A DNA stretch of 64,000 nt from Ruegeria haliotis (GTDB taxonomy: Bacteria; Pseudomonadota; Alphaproteobacteria; Rhodobacterales; Rhodobacteraceae), in assembly GCF_013377785.1 (NCBI RefSeq), contig NZ_JABXWT010000001.1, positions 859,533 through 923,532 of the forward strand, written 5' to 3'. The first letter of the stretch is position 1. Every line of letters begins with the position of its first letter. The notes below the pieces were generated by a model. It was not told the origin of the DNA, did no database searches, and saw nothing but the letters and a program-made list of their open reading frames with translations. Position numbers and translations under genes: made by a program. Of this stretch, positions 9,333 to 17,097 are shown piece by piece.

Positions 9333-9398
9333 GACAAAACCGACACAACCGACAGAACCCAAAGACGGACAGGTTTTGTCGGTTGTGTCGGTTTTGTC
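9333..9398. repeat. Inverted array of 3 + 3 nine-base iterons (candidate replication origin)
   Basis: Three tandem 9-mers of form GACAnAACC (9333-9341 GACAAAACC, 9342-9350 GACACAACC, 9351-9359 GACAGAACC) are followed after a 12-base spacer by three inverted copies (9372-9380, 9381-9389, 9390-9398). The arms are 28 bases long (9332-9359 and 9372-9399) and complementary except for one position. The array lies 10 bases 3' of the stop codon of the DUF3987 gene. Short inverted iterons downstream of a primase/helicase gene are what satellite and plasmid origins look like (SaPI origins are the best-known case). It could alternatively serve as a stem-loop terminator between convergent genes, but no T-tract follows either arm. 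Confidence 0.65.
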
Positions 9399-9408
9399 AT
9401 TAGCCTTT

Positions 9409-10908
9409 TCACGTGCCTGCCTGGTGGATCACTGGATTGACGATGTAGAGACGAGAGCGACGTCCCCCATTTGGGCTCGCTGGTTGCTCAATCATTCGCA
9501 CAATATCTCCTTCTTCCAATGCCTTGATAACCGGATTTAAATCACCTGCTGTTGCCAATCCCGACCGATCCAAGCGCAAGACCTCGCGCGACGTGAAGCG
9601 CTCCCAGCCTAGGTCCCGGATCACGGCCACCAACCGACGTGCGGCACGCTCGGTTTTGGACAGAGACGCGGTTGCGTAAGCGCGCTGTGCCATTGGCAAA
9701 GCATAGGATTTGATGAACATCGCTGCCCGATCAAACTCTTCTGCGCTGACCTGGTGTGCCTCTTCGTCAATGCCGGTCGCCCAATCCAGGTAAGACAGCA
9801 CCAGGGCGAGACGAATGGTCATCCCCGGGAGCTTGCCTATATAAGATAACAGCAACCCGTCTGCCTGAGCCTCCAAATCCCTTACATAGCTACGTAACGT
9901 ATCGAGCCGGTCGCGGGCCTCTTCCGTAAAGGGAATGAGCCAAGGCCGCGTGACATCGAATTCGTCTGTTACCATACGTAGGGACAAAAGCCTGTTTATC
10001 GCTCGTTCGATAAACGCATCGTCCGGTGTGGATTGCGGGCGCTTGATTGGAACCGGATCAGGCCAGATCGGCGTGAACCGCGCCAACAGGCCATCATCAT
10101 CGGAGTTCATCAGCAATCCGTTCAACTTGTCCGGTTGGATGCCGCCCACAACGCCAATGGACAGTCGGTCTATGTATACGGGATCACGCCCCATACGTTC
10201 GACCGTATAGGCACGCCCCCCATAAGCTTCGAGCCAGAAGGGTCGATCCGACCCACCCCCGGAATAACGCGTCATGCCTTGCAGCCACCCGGCCAGTTCA
10301 TCGCGTGCCGCCAATGTCCCACGTGCCTGCTTTTCCAGAATGACCGCTAAGCGTTCTACGGTGCCATCAGCGACGCACAGACGCGGAAGAAACGGCTCTT
10401 GACCAGGATTGGCCGCGTCGGGCCGTTCGGGCGGCGTGGAACCATCCTTGATTGCGGCCTTGGTTGCTTCCTTCCAGGTGCTTTCGGCAATCTTGGCAAT
10501 CTCTGCCGCTTCGCGCCATTGAGCAAGTTCGCCTTCGGCGCTCTTTCGCATTTCTCGTTCCGCCTTGCGTTGCGGCGCTAACACCGCATCCAATCCAGGG
10601 GATTTCCCACTGGACGGCAAACCAATCGCAATCGTCCACAGGATCGGCGGTTCCGACCATCCTGCCCAGGGAGAGACCCAGCGGGTATTTCCGATCAATG
10701 ACCCGGCAACGGCCAGCAATGCCGCTACAACGTAATCTGGTAGCGAAGATTTGGCCTCCGCTGCCGCCGTGATCCACTGCGCCCACTTCGATCCAAAGAC
10801 CTCTTCCAGTGGGAGCTTTGGTGCAGCCGCGCGTTCATCCCGCAAAAACCGCGATGCCGGTTCCGGCCAGTCTAGCGAAAAACTCTCTTCTCTCGGATAG
10901 ATCGTCAT
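9409..10908 (-). CDS. DUF3987-domain replicative helicase-like protein
   Basis: A 499-residue protein of the DUF3987 (YfjI-like) family, common in phage satellites and integrated elements as the NTPase partner of a primase. A P-loop GLPSSGKS lies at residues 96-103 and a Walker-B-like DELAGWL follows about 120 residues later; the C-terminal 70 residues look like a winged-helix DNA-binding domain (ERFTSREVLRLDRSGLATAGDLNPVIKALEEGDIV). The start overlaps the stop of the primase gene by four bases (ATGA), so the two are coupled. The iteron array lies directly 3' of the stop. Function as replication initiator or helicase is inferred from family and context. Confidence 0.85.
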   Translation of the reverse strand: MTIYPREESFSLDWPEPASRFLRDERAAAPKLPLEEVFGSKWAQWITAAAEAKSSLPDYVVAALLAVAGSLIGNTRWVSPWAGWSEPPILWTIAIGLPSSGKSPGLDAVLAPQRKAEREMRKSAEGELAQWREAAEIAKIAESTWKEATKAAIKDGSTPPERPDAANPGQEPFLPRLCVADGTVERLAVILEKQARGTLAARDELAGWLQGMTRYSGGGSDRPFWLEAYGGRAYTVERMGRDPVYIDRLSIGVVGGIQPDKLNGLLMNSDDDGLLARFTPIWPDPVPIKRPQSTPDDAFIERAINRLLSLRMVTDEFDVTRPWLIPFTEEARDRLDTLRSYVRDLEAQADGLLLSYIGKLPGMTIRLALVLSYLDWATGIDEEAHQVSAEEFDRAAMFIKSYALPMAQRAYATASLSKTERAARRLVAVIRDLGWERFTSREVLRLDRSGLATAGDLNPVIKALEEGDIVRMIEQPASPNGGRRSRLYIVNPVIHQAGT

Positions 10909-11783
10909 TGAGCCTTCACCTTTCCGGTCAAAACGTCGTTCCAGTCATATCCGTCTGGTGCGGGCAGCAGAGAAACACGCCACCCCAAGGCATAAGCGCG
11001 CTGCGCCAACACTTTCGCCGCATCGCGCCCAACAGCATCCCCATCCGGGGCAATTACCAAATCGCCAGGGTGATCCGGCAGTCGCAAAGCCTTCATGCCG
11101 TTTGCGCTCAGGGCCGCCCAAACCTCCAAGGGGCCACCCATCAGACCGGAAAGAAGCGACAGCCCGGTTTCGATCCCTTCCGTTACCACGAGCCTACCCG
11201 GGGTATGGGTAAGCCGCACCGCGCCACCTTTGGTTGCCCCGAGCATAGCCTTACTCGGGGTATACTTGGATTTGCCCGTGCCATCGCTGCACAGGTATGT
11301 GCGATGCAACGCATCCAGGTTGCTACCTGTGACCCGGCCTATGAGTGCCGGGAGCCTTTTGGCCGATGGATGCCAGCACGTATCCAGATAACGCAGGCTG
11401 GTTGGTAATGGGCATGTAATGCCGCGCTTGCGTAGGTAGGTTTCGGCTAGAGTTCCGTGAACCGACCCTGCGTCTTGCCAAACAGATCGAGCGATATCCG
11501 CGCGACGTTGGTTGTGGAGGTGCTCTATTTCGCGGCGTTTGCGCTCAATCTCTCCATCACGCGGCAGGACCTCTTGTCGGTCGCCCGCCAGTCCCAAACC
11601 TTTGAGCGCGTCCAGAACATGCACGAAGCTGCATCCTGCGTGACAAGTCAGCAAAAGCTGACCTGTGCGCCCGTTCGCGATGCTCAAGCTTGGCGAGCGG
11701 TCTTGATGAGCCGGACAACAGGCAACGCCAGACCGTCCGGACCAACGCCCACCCAATGCGCGTGTTATGACCTCCGCTTCCAT
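10905..11783 (-). CDS. CHC2 zinc-finger / Toprim primase
   Basis: A DnaG/P4-alpha-type primase of 292 residues. The N-terminus has a CHC2-like zinc-binding pattern (CCPAHQD ... LLTCHAGC), and the C-terminal half is a Toprim domain (VTEGIETGLSLL with the catalytic Glu, then PDGDAVGRDAA with the DxD-like acidic pair). The longest open frame begins at 11957, but its first 58 residues lack family character; the ATG at 11783 overlaps the stop of the upstream gene as TGATG, which I take as the real start. It is the third gene in the leftward replication operon and overlaps the helicase gene by four bases. Confidence 0.85.
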   Translation of the reverse strand: MEAEVITRALGGRWSGRSGVACCPAHQDRSPSLSIANGRTGQLLLTCHAGCSFVHVLDALKGLGLAGDRQEVLPRDGEIERKRREIEHLHNQRRADIARSVWQDAGSVHGTLAETYLRKRGITCPLPTSLRYLDTCWHPSAKRLPALIGRVTGSNLDALHRTYLCSDGTGKSKYTPSKAMLGATKGGAVRLTHTPGRLVVTEGIETGLSLLSGLMGGPLEVWAALSANGMKALRLPDHPGDLVIAPDGDAVGRDAAKVLAQRAYALGWRVSLLPAPDGYDWNDVLTGKVKAQ

Positions 11784-12085
11784 CAGTTCCAGCCCCCGGT
11801 CCTGAATGCTTCCGGAAGAGCGGCAATCTCGGGCAGCGGGACGCCCTCCAACTTGTGCTGGAGTCGCGATAGGGAATTTCGAGTGGTGCAGTAACCCAAA
11901 GTCCGCCACCGCGCTCCAACACAGGTTTTTAGTGTTACACGTTGTTGGAAGAGCCATTGCAGGTCATCCCTGCACACGGCGACGCGATAACGGCCACGGC
12001 GGAACAATTCACCTTTGTAAAAGTCAGAGGTTTCCCGATGGTCTGATTTTTGCGTGGTAGCAATAGCTTGCAGAGTTTCGTTCAT
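11783..12085 (-). CDS. Small unknown protein of the element replication operon
   Basis: A 100-residue protein I do not recognise. It contains a basic stretch (KGELFRRGRYRVAVCRDDLQWLFQQR) and a RTLGYCTTRNSLSRL segment; short proteins of this sort commonly sit between an AlpA-like gene and a primase gene in alphaproteobacterial islands. It begins 3 bases after the stop of the AlpA-like gene and its stop overlaps the primase start, so it belongs to the same transcript. It may bind DNA or modulate the primase; nothing in the sequence proves this. Confidence 0.75.
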   Translation of the reverse strand: MNETLQAIATTQKSDHRETSDFYKGELFRRGRYRVAVCRDDLQWLFQQRVTLKTCVGARWRTLGYCTTRNSLSRLQHKLEGVPLPEIAALPEAFRTGGWN

Positions 12086-12088
12086 TGG

Positions 12089-12274
12089 TCACACCACCTC
12101 GCTTGCGCGGCTATCAAGCCAGGACAAAACTTCGGACTGACGCCAGCCGACTGCGCGTTTTCCAAGCTTGATGGGTTTGGGGAATGTACCGTCTGCAATC
12201 ATTGCGTAGATGGTTGACCTGGAAAGGCCGACCAGGGTTTCCACATCTGGCCTGCGATAGATTTTGTCGTGCAT
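12089..12274 (-). CDS. AlpA-family DNA-binding regulator
   Basis: A small helix-turn-helix protein of the AlpA/MerR-like excisionase family, with the signature RRPDVETLVGLSRSTIYAMI followed by GTFPKPIKLGKRAVGW and WLDSR. AlpA proteins activate excision or early genes of P4-like elements and satellites. I chose the ATG at 12274 (MHDKIYRRP) because AGAGG precedes it; an in-frame ATG ten codons earlier (12304) would add a basic stretch and has only a weak A-rich site upstream. It leads the leftward operon with the 100-aa protein, primase and helicase, and is transcribed in the same direction as the integrase. Confidence 0.85.
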   Translation of the reverse strand: MHDKIYRRPDVETLVGLSRSTIYAMIADGTFPKPIKLGKRAVGWRQSEVLSWLDSRASEVV

Positions 12275-12597
12275 TTCAATTTGCCTCTTCGAGCGCCGCG
12301 CCATTTCTTTTGACGCGAACTGTTGTCGGCAGTATCGAGAAAGGCAGGGATTTCTCTAATTCCTAACTTCCCGTCGGTTCCGGTGTTGGCGCATCGGGGC
12401 CGACACGAAGCGCCTACTGCCTGTAAGCGCCGCGTAAGTCCGAATAAGCACAGCGAGAAACACCTGCCAACACACCGCCAGGAAGAGTGCAAAACGCTTT
12501 TTTAACAAAGCCTTGCGTAGAGTATTGGGGGACTGTGTAGGAAAATCATGGAAAATGCAGGTTTTGTGGACGGAAATCCTAAGCGACTGATTTTACT

Positions 12598-13812
12598 TTA
12601 TTCTTTTTTCAGGAAAATTTCCCAGGCACCCATCATTTTGCGTCGGCGCTCCAATGCGTCGGTCCTGCGGTAGGCGCGAACAACCATGCTATCGACGTTA
12701 TGCGCAAGCGCGAGCTCTGCCATATGGTGGTCATACCCTTCCTCAGCAGCCCAATCGCGGAAGGTTGAGCGCAACCCATGCGGCACGGCAGGTGAACCAC
12801 TTTTGACGTCAAAATAGCCTGAGCCGCCTTTTTCAAGATTGGCCTTGTGCATCTTCCGCATGACGGATGACAGCGCCATATCCGACAACATGCCACCTTT
12901 GGCGGCAAAGAACACGTAAGTCGAACCCTCAAGGCGCGGAAGCCCTTGCAGCAGGGCAATCATGGAATTGGTCAATGGGACGCGGTGCTGACGCCGTGCC
13001 TTCATGCGCGCCGCCGGAATGGTCCAATGTCCCGCTTCAAAATCCACTTCGTCCCAGGTCATGCCGCGTATCTCGCCAGAGCGTGACGCGGTGAGCGCTG
13101 CAAACTGCAAGGCTTTGATCGACATACCATCCCGGCTCGCCAGATCAGCCCACCAACGCCCGGTATCCTTCTGCGCCAAAGCGGGGTGGTGCTTCACGCT
13201 CGCAACTTTGCTAGGTTTGGGCAGAATTTCCGATAAGTTGCCTTTCCACCGGGCCGGATTATCCCCAATCCGCATTTCGTTCACGGTCGCCCAGGACAAG
13301 ACCTTTTCAATACGTCCGCGCAAGCGGCTGGCGGTTTCGGTTTTTTCTTCCCAGATCGGCTTGAGAACCGACACGATATCTGTGACGTCAATGTTCTCTA
13401 CGGCCATGTGGCCAATCACGGGAATAGCGTATGTGTCGAGTGTCGCGCGCCATTGTTTCTTGTGCTTTTCGTTTCGGAACTCTGCAAGTTTTGCGTCCAG
13501 ATACTTTTCAACAACGCTTGCAAAGCCGGTGTCCATTCGGGATTTGCGTTTGTCGGCAAGGGGGTCGCCACCCAAATACACTTTGCGCTTGTTGTTGACC
13601 GCCTGCTCCCGCGCCATGGATAGCGTCACAAGCGGAAAGTTCCCAAGGCCAATCTCTCGGCGCTTGCTGGAAATCACGATCCGCTGAACCCAATGCTTGC
13701 GACCATCATTGTCGATCCGTAGAAACAGACCCATACGGCTGTTGTCGAAGTATTTGCCAGGCTTGGAGATGTTTTTGACAAAGGTTGCTGTGAGTGGTTT
13801 GCCTGCTGCCAT
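12598..13812 (-). CDS. int: Tyrosine-type site-specific integrase
   Basis: A P4-type integrase of 404 residues with an N-terminal arm-binding domain (DUF4102 type, residues 1-90), a core-binding SAM-like domain (95-195) and a C-terminal catalytic domain. The catalytic residues are visible: R244 (TASRSGE), H345 and R348 (PHGLRSTFRDW), H371 (LALAH) and nucleophile Y381 (RAYRR). The gene points away from the nearby right end (attR at 13976-13990), the usual place for a tRNA-targeting integrase. It should insert the element at the 3' end of tRNA-Ser(GGA). The protein appears complete, so the element may still be mobile. Confidence 0.95.
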   Translation of the reverse strand: MAAGKPLTATFVKNISKPGKYFDNSRMGLFLRIDNDGRKHWVQRIVISSKRREIGLGNFPLVTLSMAREQAVNNKRKVYLGGDPLADKRKSRMDTGFASVVEKYLDAKLAEFRNEKHKKQWRATLDTYAIPVIGHMAVENIDVTDIVSVLKPIWEEKTETASRLRGRIEKVLSWATVNEMRIGDNPARWKGNLSEILPKPSKVASVKHHPALAQKDTGRWWADLASRDGMSIKALQFAALTASRSGEIRGMTWDEVDFEAGHWTIPAARMKARRQHRVPLTNSMIALLQGLPRLEGSTYVFFAAKGGMLSDMALSSVMRKMHKANLEKGGSGYFDVKSGSPAVPHGLRSTFRDWAAEEGYDHHMAELALAHNVDSMVVRAYRRTDALERRRKMMGAWEIFLKKE

Positions 13813-14380
13813 AAAGTTGCGTGCCCCGTATTCTAATCCACCATCTTATCCCCCATTCAGTGCTGGATTTCATTGGAATTCACAAGACCTTTTGGGACAC
13901 TAAAGTGGAAAAAAACTGTTTATTAAGTTGATCTTATGGGGCTACAGAAGACTTCTCCGGAACACCGAATGGCTGCCTGTCTCTCCGCCATTTACTGTAT
14001 GTAAGTATTTGTTTTGAATTTTTCTTACTGCAGTTAAAATCAATCCCTCAAGTATACAAAATCCGAATTGAGCGGCTTGGCACGAAATCCCACCTGAACA
14101 AAGCTATGACCGCATTTTTGACCAAATGGAGTCAGCGACGCTCACGTCGACTTTTTGCGCTGTCGTTCGAGAGGCCTGTTATTGGAGGATGGATCGACGA
14201 GTCCGCTCTTGCCATGGCTTAGAGGCCACTTGGCTGCCGGTCGCTGCAACCGCAAATCCGAGCGGCAGGAAACTTACACATCGCGGTTAATAGCTGCCGC
14301 TTAAGGTACGTTGCGCGGCGCCTGGTGTCCGTCTCTTCTGTGCAATAGGAACATGAACTTCCGATGAGCATGTTGTGCCG
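13813..14380. other. Right junction of the element and non-coding chromosomal flank
   Basis: No gene is supported here. Bases 13813-13975 are the upstream region of the integrase and presumably include its arm sites and promoter. The 15-bp attR core is at 13976-13990. Bases 13991-14200 resemble, with many differences, the sequence just inside attL (6096-6316), notably AACAAAGCTATGACCGCATT at 14097 onward and GTCGTTCGAGAGGCCTGTTA near 14162. The remainder up to the GntR gene shows nothing I can name. Confidence 0.55.
13976..13990 (+). repeat. attR: second copy of the 15-bp tRNA-Ser end
   Basis: CCTGTCTCTCCGCCA, identical to the tRNA-Ser 3' end at 6081-6095 and not part of a complete tRNA here (the preceding bases do not continue the T arm). 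It marks the right end of the element, 163 bases from the start codon of the integrase. Confidence 0.8.
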
Positions 14381-15082
14381 TCACTCGTCAGCATCCGCTG
14401 CAAGTAGATGCTCCTTAATCCTTTGAAATCCATATCCAATGTGAATTCGCTGCACGAAGCCCACCTCAGATAACCCTCCTTGCTGAAGAGCATCATTTAG
14501 TTCGTTCAATTCGAGAATGAGTCCTGTCGCCGCGTCTGCCTCTGCCAGGGTTGCAATCCGATACCATGTACTGGCTGCCTGATAGTAGGATTGCTGCCAG
14601 AAGGACTGTAAAAGAGTGTTGCCGATCAAATCCGTCACCAGATTGTGCAGTTGGTGATTGAGTTCAATATACCGCTTGGGTGAAAACTGTTGCTGAAGCG
14701 CCTTGCTGTCATCCAAGAGCTGTTTGGCGCAGGCCTTGTTCGCCTCGCTGATCGGTTTTGCTGACATTGAGCCAAACAATGTCGCCAGATGCATGCGCAT
14801 TTCATAAACATGGCGAATTTGTTCGTCCGACAGCTCGATAACCACGGTGCCTACGCCATTGCATGTTTCCACCAGCCCAAGGTGTTTTATTCGGCTTATG
14901 GCGTCCCGAACCGGAGTACGGCTGACCCCGAACTCCGCAGCCAGCTCTGCCTCTTTCAGTTGGCTGCCAGGGGGGTATTTTCGAAAGCAAATACGCCGAA
15001 TAATCTCAGATTGCATGATGCCGACCGACGGCTTTCGCTCGCCGAAACTATCCGGAGTAAATTCGATATCCAGATTTTCCAT
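14381..15082 (-). CDS. GntR-family regulator (FCD type)
   Basis: A transcription factor of 233 residues: N-terminal winged helix (EIIRRICFRKYPPGSQLKEAELAAEFGVSRTPVRDAI) and an all-helical FCD effector-binding domain. It is transcribed divergently from the TRAP transporter operon across a 337-bp gap, so it most likely controls that operon in response to the transported or degraded compound. The start at 15082 has a GGAG site six bases upstream. FCD regulators of catabolic operons are usually repressors released by a substrate or intermediate; the ligand cannot be told from the sequence. Confidence 0.92.
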   Translation of the reverse strand: MENLDIEFTPDSFGERKPSVGIMQSEIIRRICFRKYPPGSQLKEAELAAEFGVSRTPVRDAISRIKHLGLVETCNGVGTVVIELSDEQIRHVYEMRMHLATLFGSMSAKPISEANKACAKQLLDDSKALQQQFSPKRYIELNHQLHNLVTDLIGNTLLQSFWQQSYYQAASTWYRIATLAEADAATGLILELNELNDALQQGGLSEVGFVQRIHIGYGFQRIKEHLLAADADE

Positions 15083-15419
15083 GTCATTCTCCGAGAGTTA
15101 CATAACGTTGTTAGTGGAATTTGGTGATCGTTTTAAGGTTTTCCTGCCATTGACCCTCGGAACTCGCTGCCTTTTTCTCTGCTCCATGAGAAAATACCAG
15201 CCTCCTTTTCGCCCATGCGACACTTCGTTCCCAAGTAGATTTTCAATATCGGCATGATCCACAGGTGTATACATGTGTCGGGATAATGTGAGAATTTTGC
15301 ATATTCTATACCATATGACATACTAGCTGTACACACCTAGTGACTATTTTGGCGCACTTCGAATCGATTTCCGACGCGGAGGTTCGCCTTAGTTCCGCAT
15401 CAACATGGGGGGAGACTTC
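15083..15419. promoter_or_regulatory. Divergent control region between GntR regulator and TRAP operon
   Basis: This 337-bp gap contains no gene. It includes the 8-bp palindrome TGTATACA (15266-15273) and the 6-bp palindrome TGTACA (15329-15334), both of the TGTnnACA class seen in operators of FCD-type GntR regulators, flanking an AT-rich stretch (TTGCATATTCTATACC) suited to a promoter. I infer autoregulation and control of the transporter genes from here. Confidence 0.5.
15266..15273. promoter_or_regulatory. Candidate GntR operator TGTATACA
   Basis: Perfect 8-bp palindrome about 150 bases upstream of the dctP start and 180 bases from the divergent GntR start. TGTATACA cores are typical for FCD-subfamily GntR proteins. 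Assignment is by motif and position only. Confidence 0.4.
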
Positions 15420-16424
15420 ATGCGATTGAATACCCTGATCAAGACCAGTGCCGTGGCGCTTGGGCTTGCATTTTCGACCACGTCCGTAGCTCAGGCTGAA
15501 GAAATCATTCTTGGCCACGTTATGGACACGCAGCATATTTTCCACTCGGTTTCCGAGCGGTTTTCGGCACGTCTGGACGAGCTGTCCGGCGGCACGATGA
15601 CAGTTGATTATCACCCCGGCGGCGATCTCGGCGACTGGACTTCGATTGTCGAGCAGGTCGCACAAGGTGCGGCGCATATGACGATGTCGTGGAACCACTC
15701 CGAACTCGACCCGCGTTGGGACGTTTCGGTTCTGGGCTATGTCGCAAATGACTGGGAAACCGGTCGCGCAATCTATGGCCCCGGTTCGGTGATGATGGAT
15801 GTCTACAACGGCATCATGAGCGACCTGAACATGGTTCTTCTGGGCACGATCCCGACCGACTTTACCGGCTTTGTCGTGCGCCAAGGCGTTGACACACCGG
15901 TGAACTTTCCTGCCGATGCCGAAGGCTTCAAAATGCGGGTTCCGGGCATGCCGATGGCGATTGAACGCTATCAGGCGACCGGCTTCTCGGCTGTTCCAAT
16001 GGCGTTCTCTGAGGTGCATACAGCGCTGCAAACCGGCGCGATTGATGGTCGGGCCTATTCCCCGCCATCCGAAGTGCTGCTCTTCAAAGATGTTCTCAAC
16101 GCGTATGTCTTTACCCGTGAAAACTTTGAGCACACATTCTGGACCGCCAACAAACAGTGGTTTGAAGGTCTGAGCGATGAGCAAAAAGGCTGGGTTCGCA
16201 CCGCAGCGGACGAAGCTGTGACATGGGCCTGGGAAAACGCCGAAGCCGAGAGCCCCAAGTGGTTCGAGCAAATCGAAGAAGCCGGCATCGAGGTCATCGA
16301 ATTGACCCCCGAGCAACTGGCAGCTTACCGCGAAAAAGTTGTGGCCGTTGAATACCCGTATATGGAAGGCGTCCTGGGCGCCGAAGTAATGGGTCAGATC
16401 AAGGCCGCCGCTGGCGTCGAATAA
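15420..16424 (+). CDS. TRAP transporter substrate-binding protein (DctP type)
   Basis: Periplasmic solute-binding protein of a tripartite ATP-independent transporter, 334 residues. The signal peptide runs to about residue 26 (SVAQA). The body has the DctP fold, including the GGDLGDWTSIVEQVAQGAAHM region and the conserved Arg region FKMRVPGMPM, whose Arg normally binds the substrate carboxylate; the ligand is therefore probably an organic acid or amino-acid-like compound. I chose the ATG at 15420 (after GGGGGAGA) over one at 15405. A strong hairpin lies between this gene and the membrane subunit, which would favour high expression of the binding protein. Substrate unknown; the neighbouring M24-fold enzyme and nitrilase suggest a nitrogenous compound. 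Confidence 0.92.
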   Translation: MRLNTLIKTSAVALGLAFSTTSVAQAEEIILGHVMDTQHIFHSVSERFSARLDELSGGTMTVDYHPGGDLGDWTSIVEQVAQGAAHMTMSWNHSELDPRWDVSVLGYVANDWETGRAIYGPGSVMMDVYNGIMSDLNMVLLGTIPTDFTGFVVRQGVDTPVNFPADAEGFKMRVPGMPMAIERYQATGFSAVPMAFSEVHTALQTGAIDGRAYSPPSEVLLFKDVLNAYVFTRENFEHTFWTANKQWFEGLSDEQKGWVRTAADEAVTWAWENAEAESPKWFEQIEEAGIEVIELTPEQLAAYREKVVAVEYPYMEGVLGAEVMGQIKAAAGVE

Positions 16425-16436
16425 CCTGATTATAAT

Positions 16437-16460
16437 GCGCGCGGGTCTCATCCCGCGCGC
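16437..16460 (+). promoter_or_regulatory. Intercistronic hairpin between dctP and dctQ
   Basis: Nine-bp GC-rich arms (16437-16445 GCGCGCGGG and 16452-16460) enclose a 6-base loop (TCTCAT). There is no T-tract, so it more likely blocks 3' exonucleases and stabilises the dctP mRNA than acts as a terminator. Such hairpins after binding-protein genes allow more binding protein than membrane subunits. Confidence 0.6.
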
Positions 16461-16484
16461 ATTTGCATGTCTGGGAGGAAGGTC

Positions 16485-17096
16485 ATGTCCAAGGAGTTAC
16501 TGCACACTGACAGCCTGAGTGACGTCAATGTGCCTGAACCGATTGTCCCGGTTCCAACCAGCGATAATGGTGACGCGTCCGTCTACCGTTCGCTGGGGTG
16601 GGTGTATGCCCTTGAAGCCAAGCTTGCGTGGCTCATGAGGGTCATCCTGTTTGTTGCGATGATCTCTTTGGGTTTGTTGATGGCGGCGCAGGTTTTCATG
16701 CGTTACGTCATTTCTCTGCCATTTCTGGGAATGGAAGAGATGGCACCGATGCTGGCTGTCTGGATCTACTTTTTCGGCATGGCCTATTGCTCGCGCGAGC
16801 GGGATCACATCGAGGGTGGTGTGATGGCGTTGCTGACACACAACCGCACAGTTCTCCTCAGCTTGCGCCTATTGGGCTCGATCATCTGTCTGGTCGCCCT
16901 CGTGGTTTTTCTGAAATTTGGTTACGACTTTGCGTCGTTCAATATTCAGGTGAACCGTAAAAGTTCTTATATGCGCCTGCCGAAATACCTTTGGGATTTC
17001 AGCATGATCTTTGGCCTTGGTCTGATGGTTTTCTACATGATGTTGCAGATCTTCCTCGAGGCACGTGCGTTGTTTACCGGAAAGGGAGGCGAGTAA
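16485..17096 (+). CDS. TRAP transporter small permease (DctQ type)
   Basis: Small membrane subunit with four transmembrane segments (around residues 48-70, 83-103, 125-147 and 168-190, counted from the ATG at 16485) and the conserved MEEMAPMLAVWIYFFGMAY region after the first. The N-terminal 40 residues are hydrophilic and longer than in typical DctQ proteins. An ATG at 16467 (MSGRKVMSKE) is also possible; GGGAGGAAGGT at 16472-16482 best fits the start at 16485. It sits between the binding protein and the large permease, which starts one base after its stop. Confidence 0.9.
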   Translation: MSKELLHTDSLSDVNVPEPIVPVPTSDNGDASVYRSLGWVYALEAKLAWLMRVILFVAMISLGLLMAAQVFMRYVISLPFLGMEEMAPMLAVWIYFFGMAYCSRERDHIEGGVMALLTHNRTVLLSLRLLGSIICLVALVVFLKFGYDFASFNIQVNRKSSYMRLPKYLWDFSMIFGLGLMVFYMMLQIFLEARALFTGKGGE

Positions 17097-17097
17097 G

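Larger units (their letters stand above)
6081..13990. mobile_element. Integrated element in tRNA-Ser(GGA), phage-satellite-like, with SIR2-STAND cargo
   Basis: A 7.9-kb element bounded by an exact 15-bp direct repeat of the tRNA-Ser 3' end. From right to left it carries a tyrosine integrase next to the right end, an AlpA-like regulator, a 100-aa unknown protein, a CHC2/Toprim primase, a DUF3987 helicase-like protein and an inverted iteron array; the left third is a rightward SIR2/P-loop gene. All replication genes are leftward and overlap by a few bases. No capsid, terminase, conjugation or plasmid partition genes are visible. Integrase + AlpA + primase/replication without structural genes is the layout of P4-like and Gram-negative PICI satellites, so I infer a satellite or satellite-derived island. 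The cargo gene looks more AT-rich than the surrounding chromosome. Confidence 0.8.

Noticed and set aside
9332..9399. Simple rho-independent terminator between convergent genes
   Set aside because: No T-tract follows either arm, and the internal 9-base periodicity is better explained by iterons, though a terminator role is not excluded.
15306..16451. 381-aa open frame on the minus strand
   Set aside because: It lies antisense to the dctP gene, has no start context or domain and is explained by the GC-rich codon pattern of the real gene.
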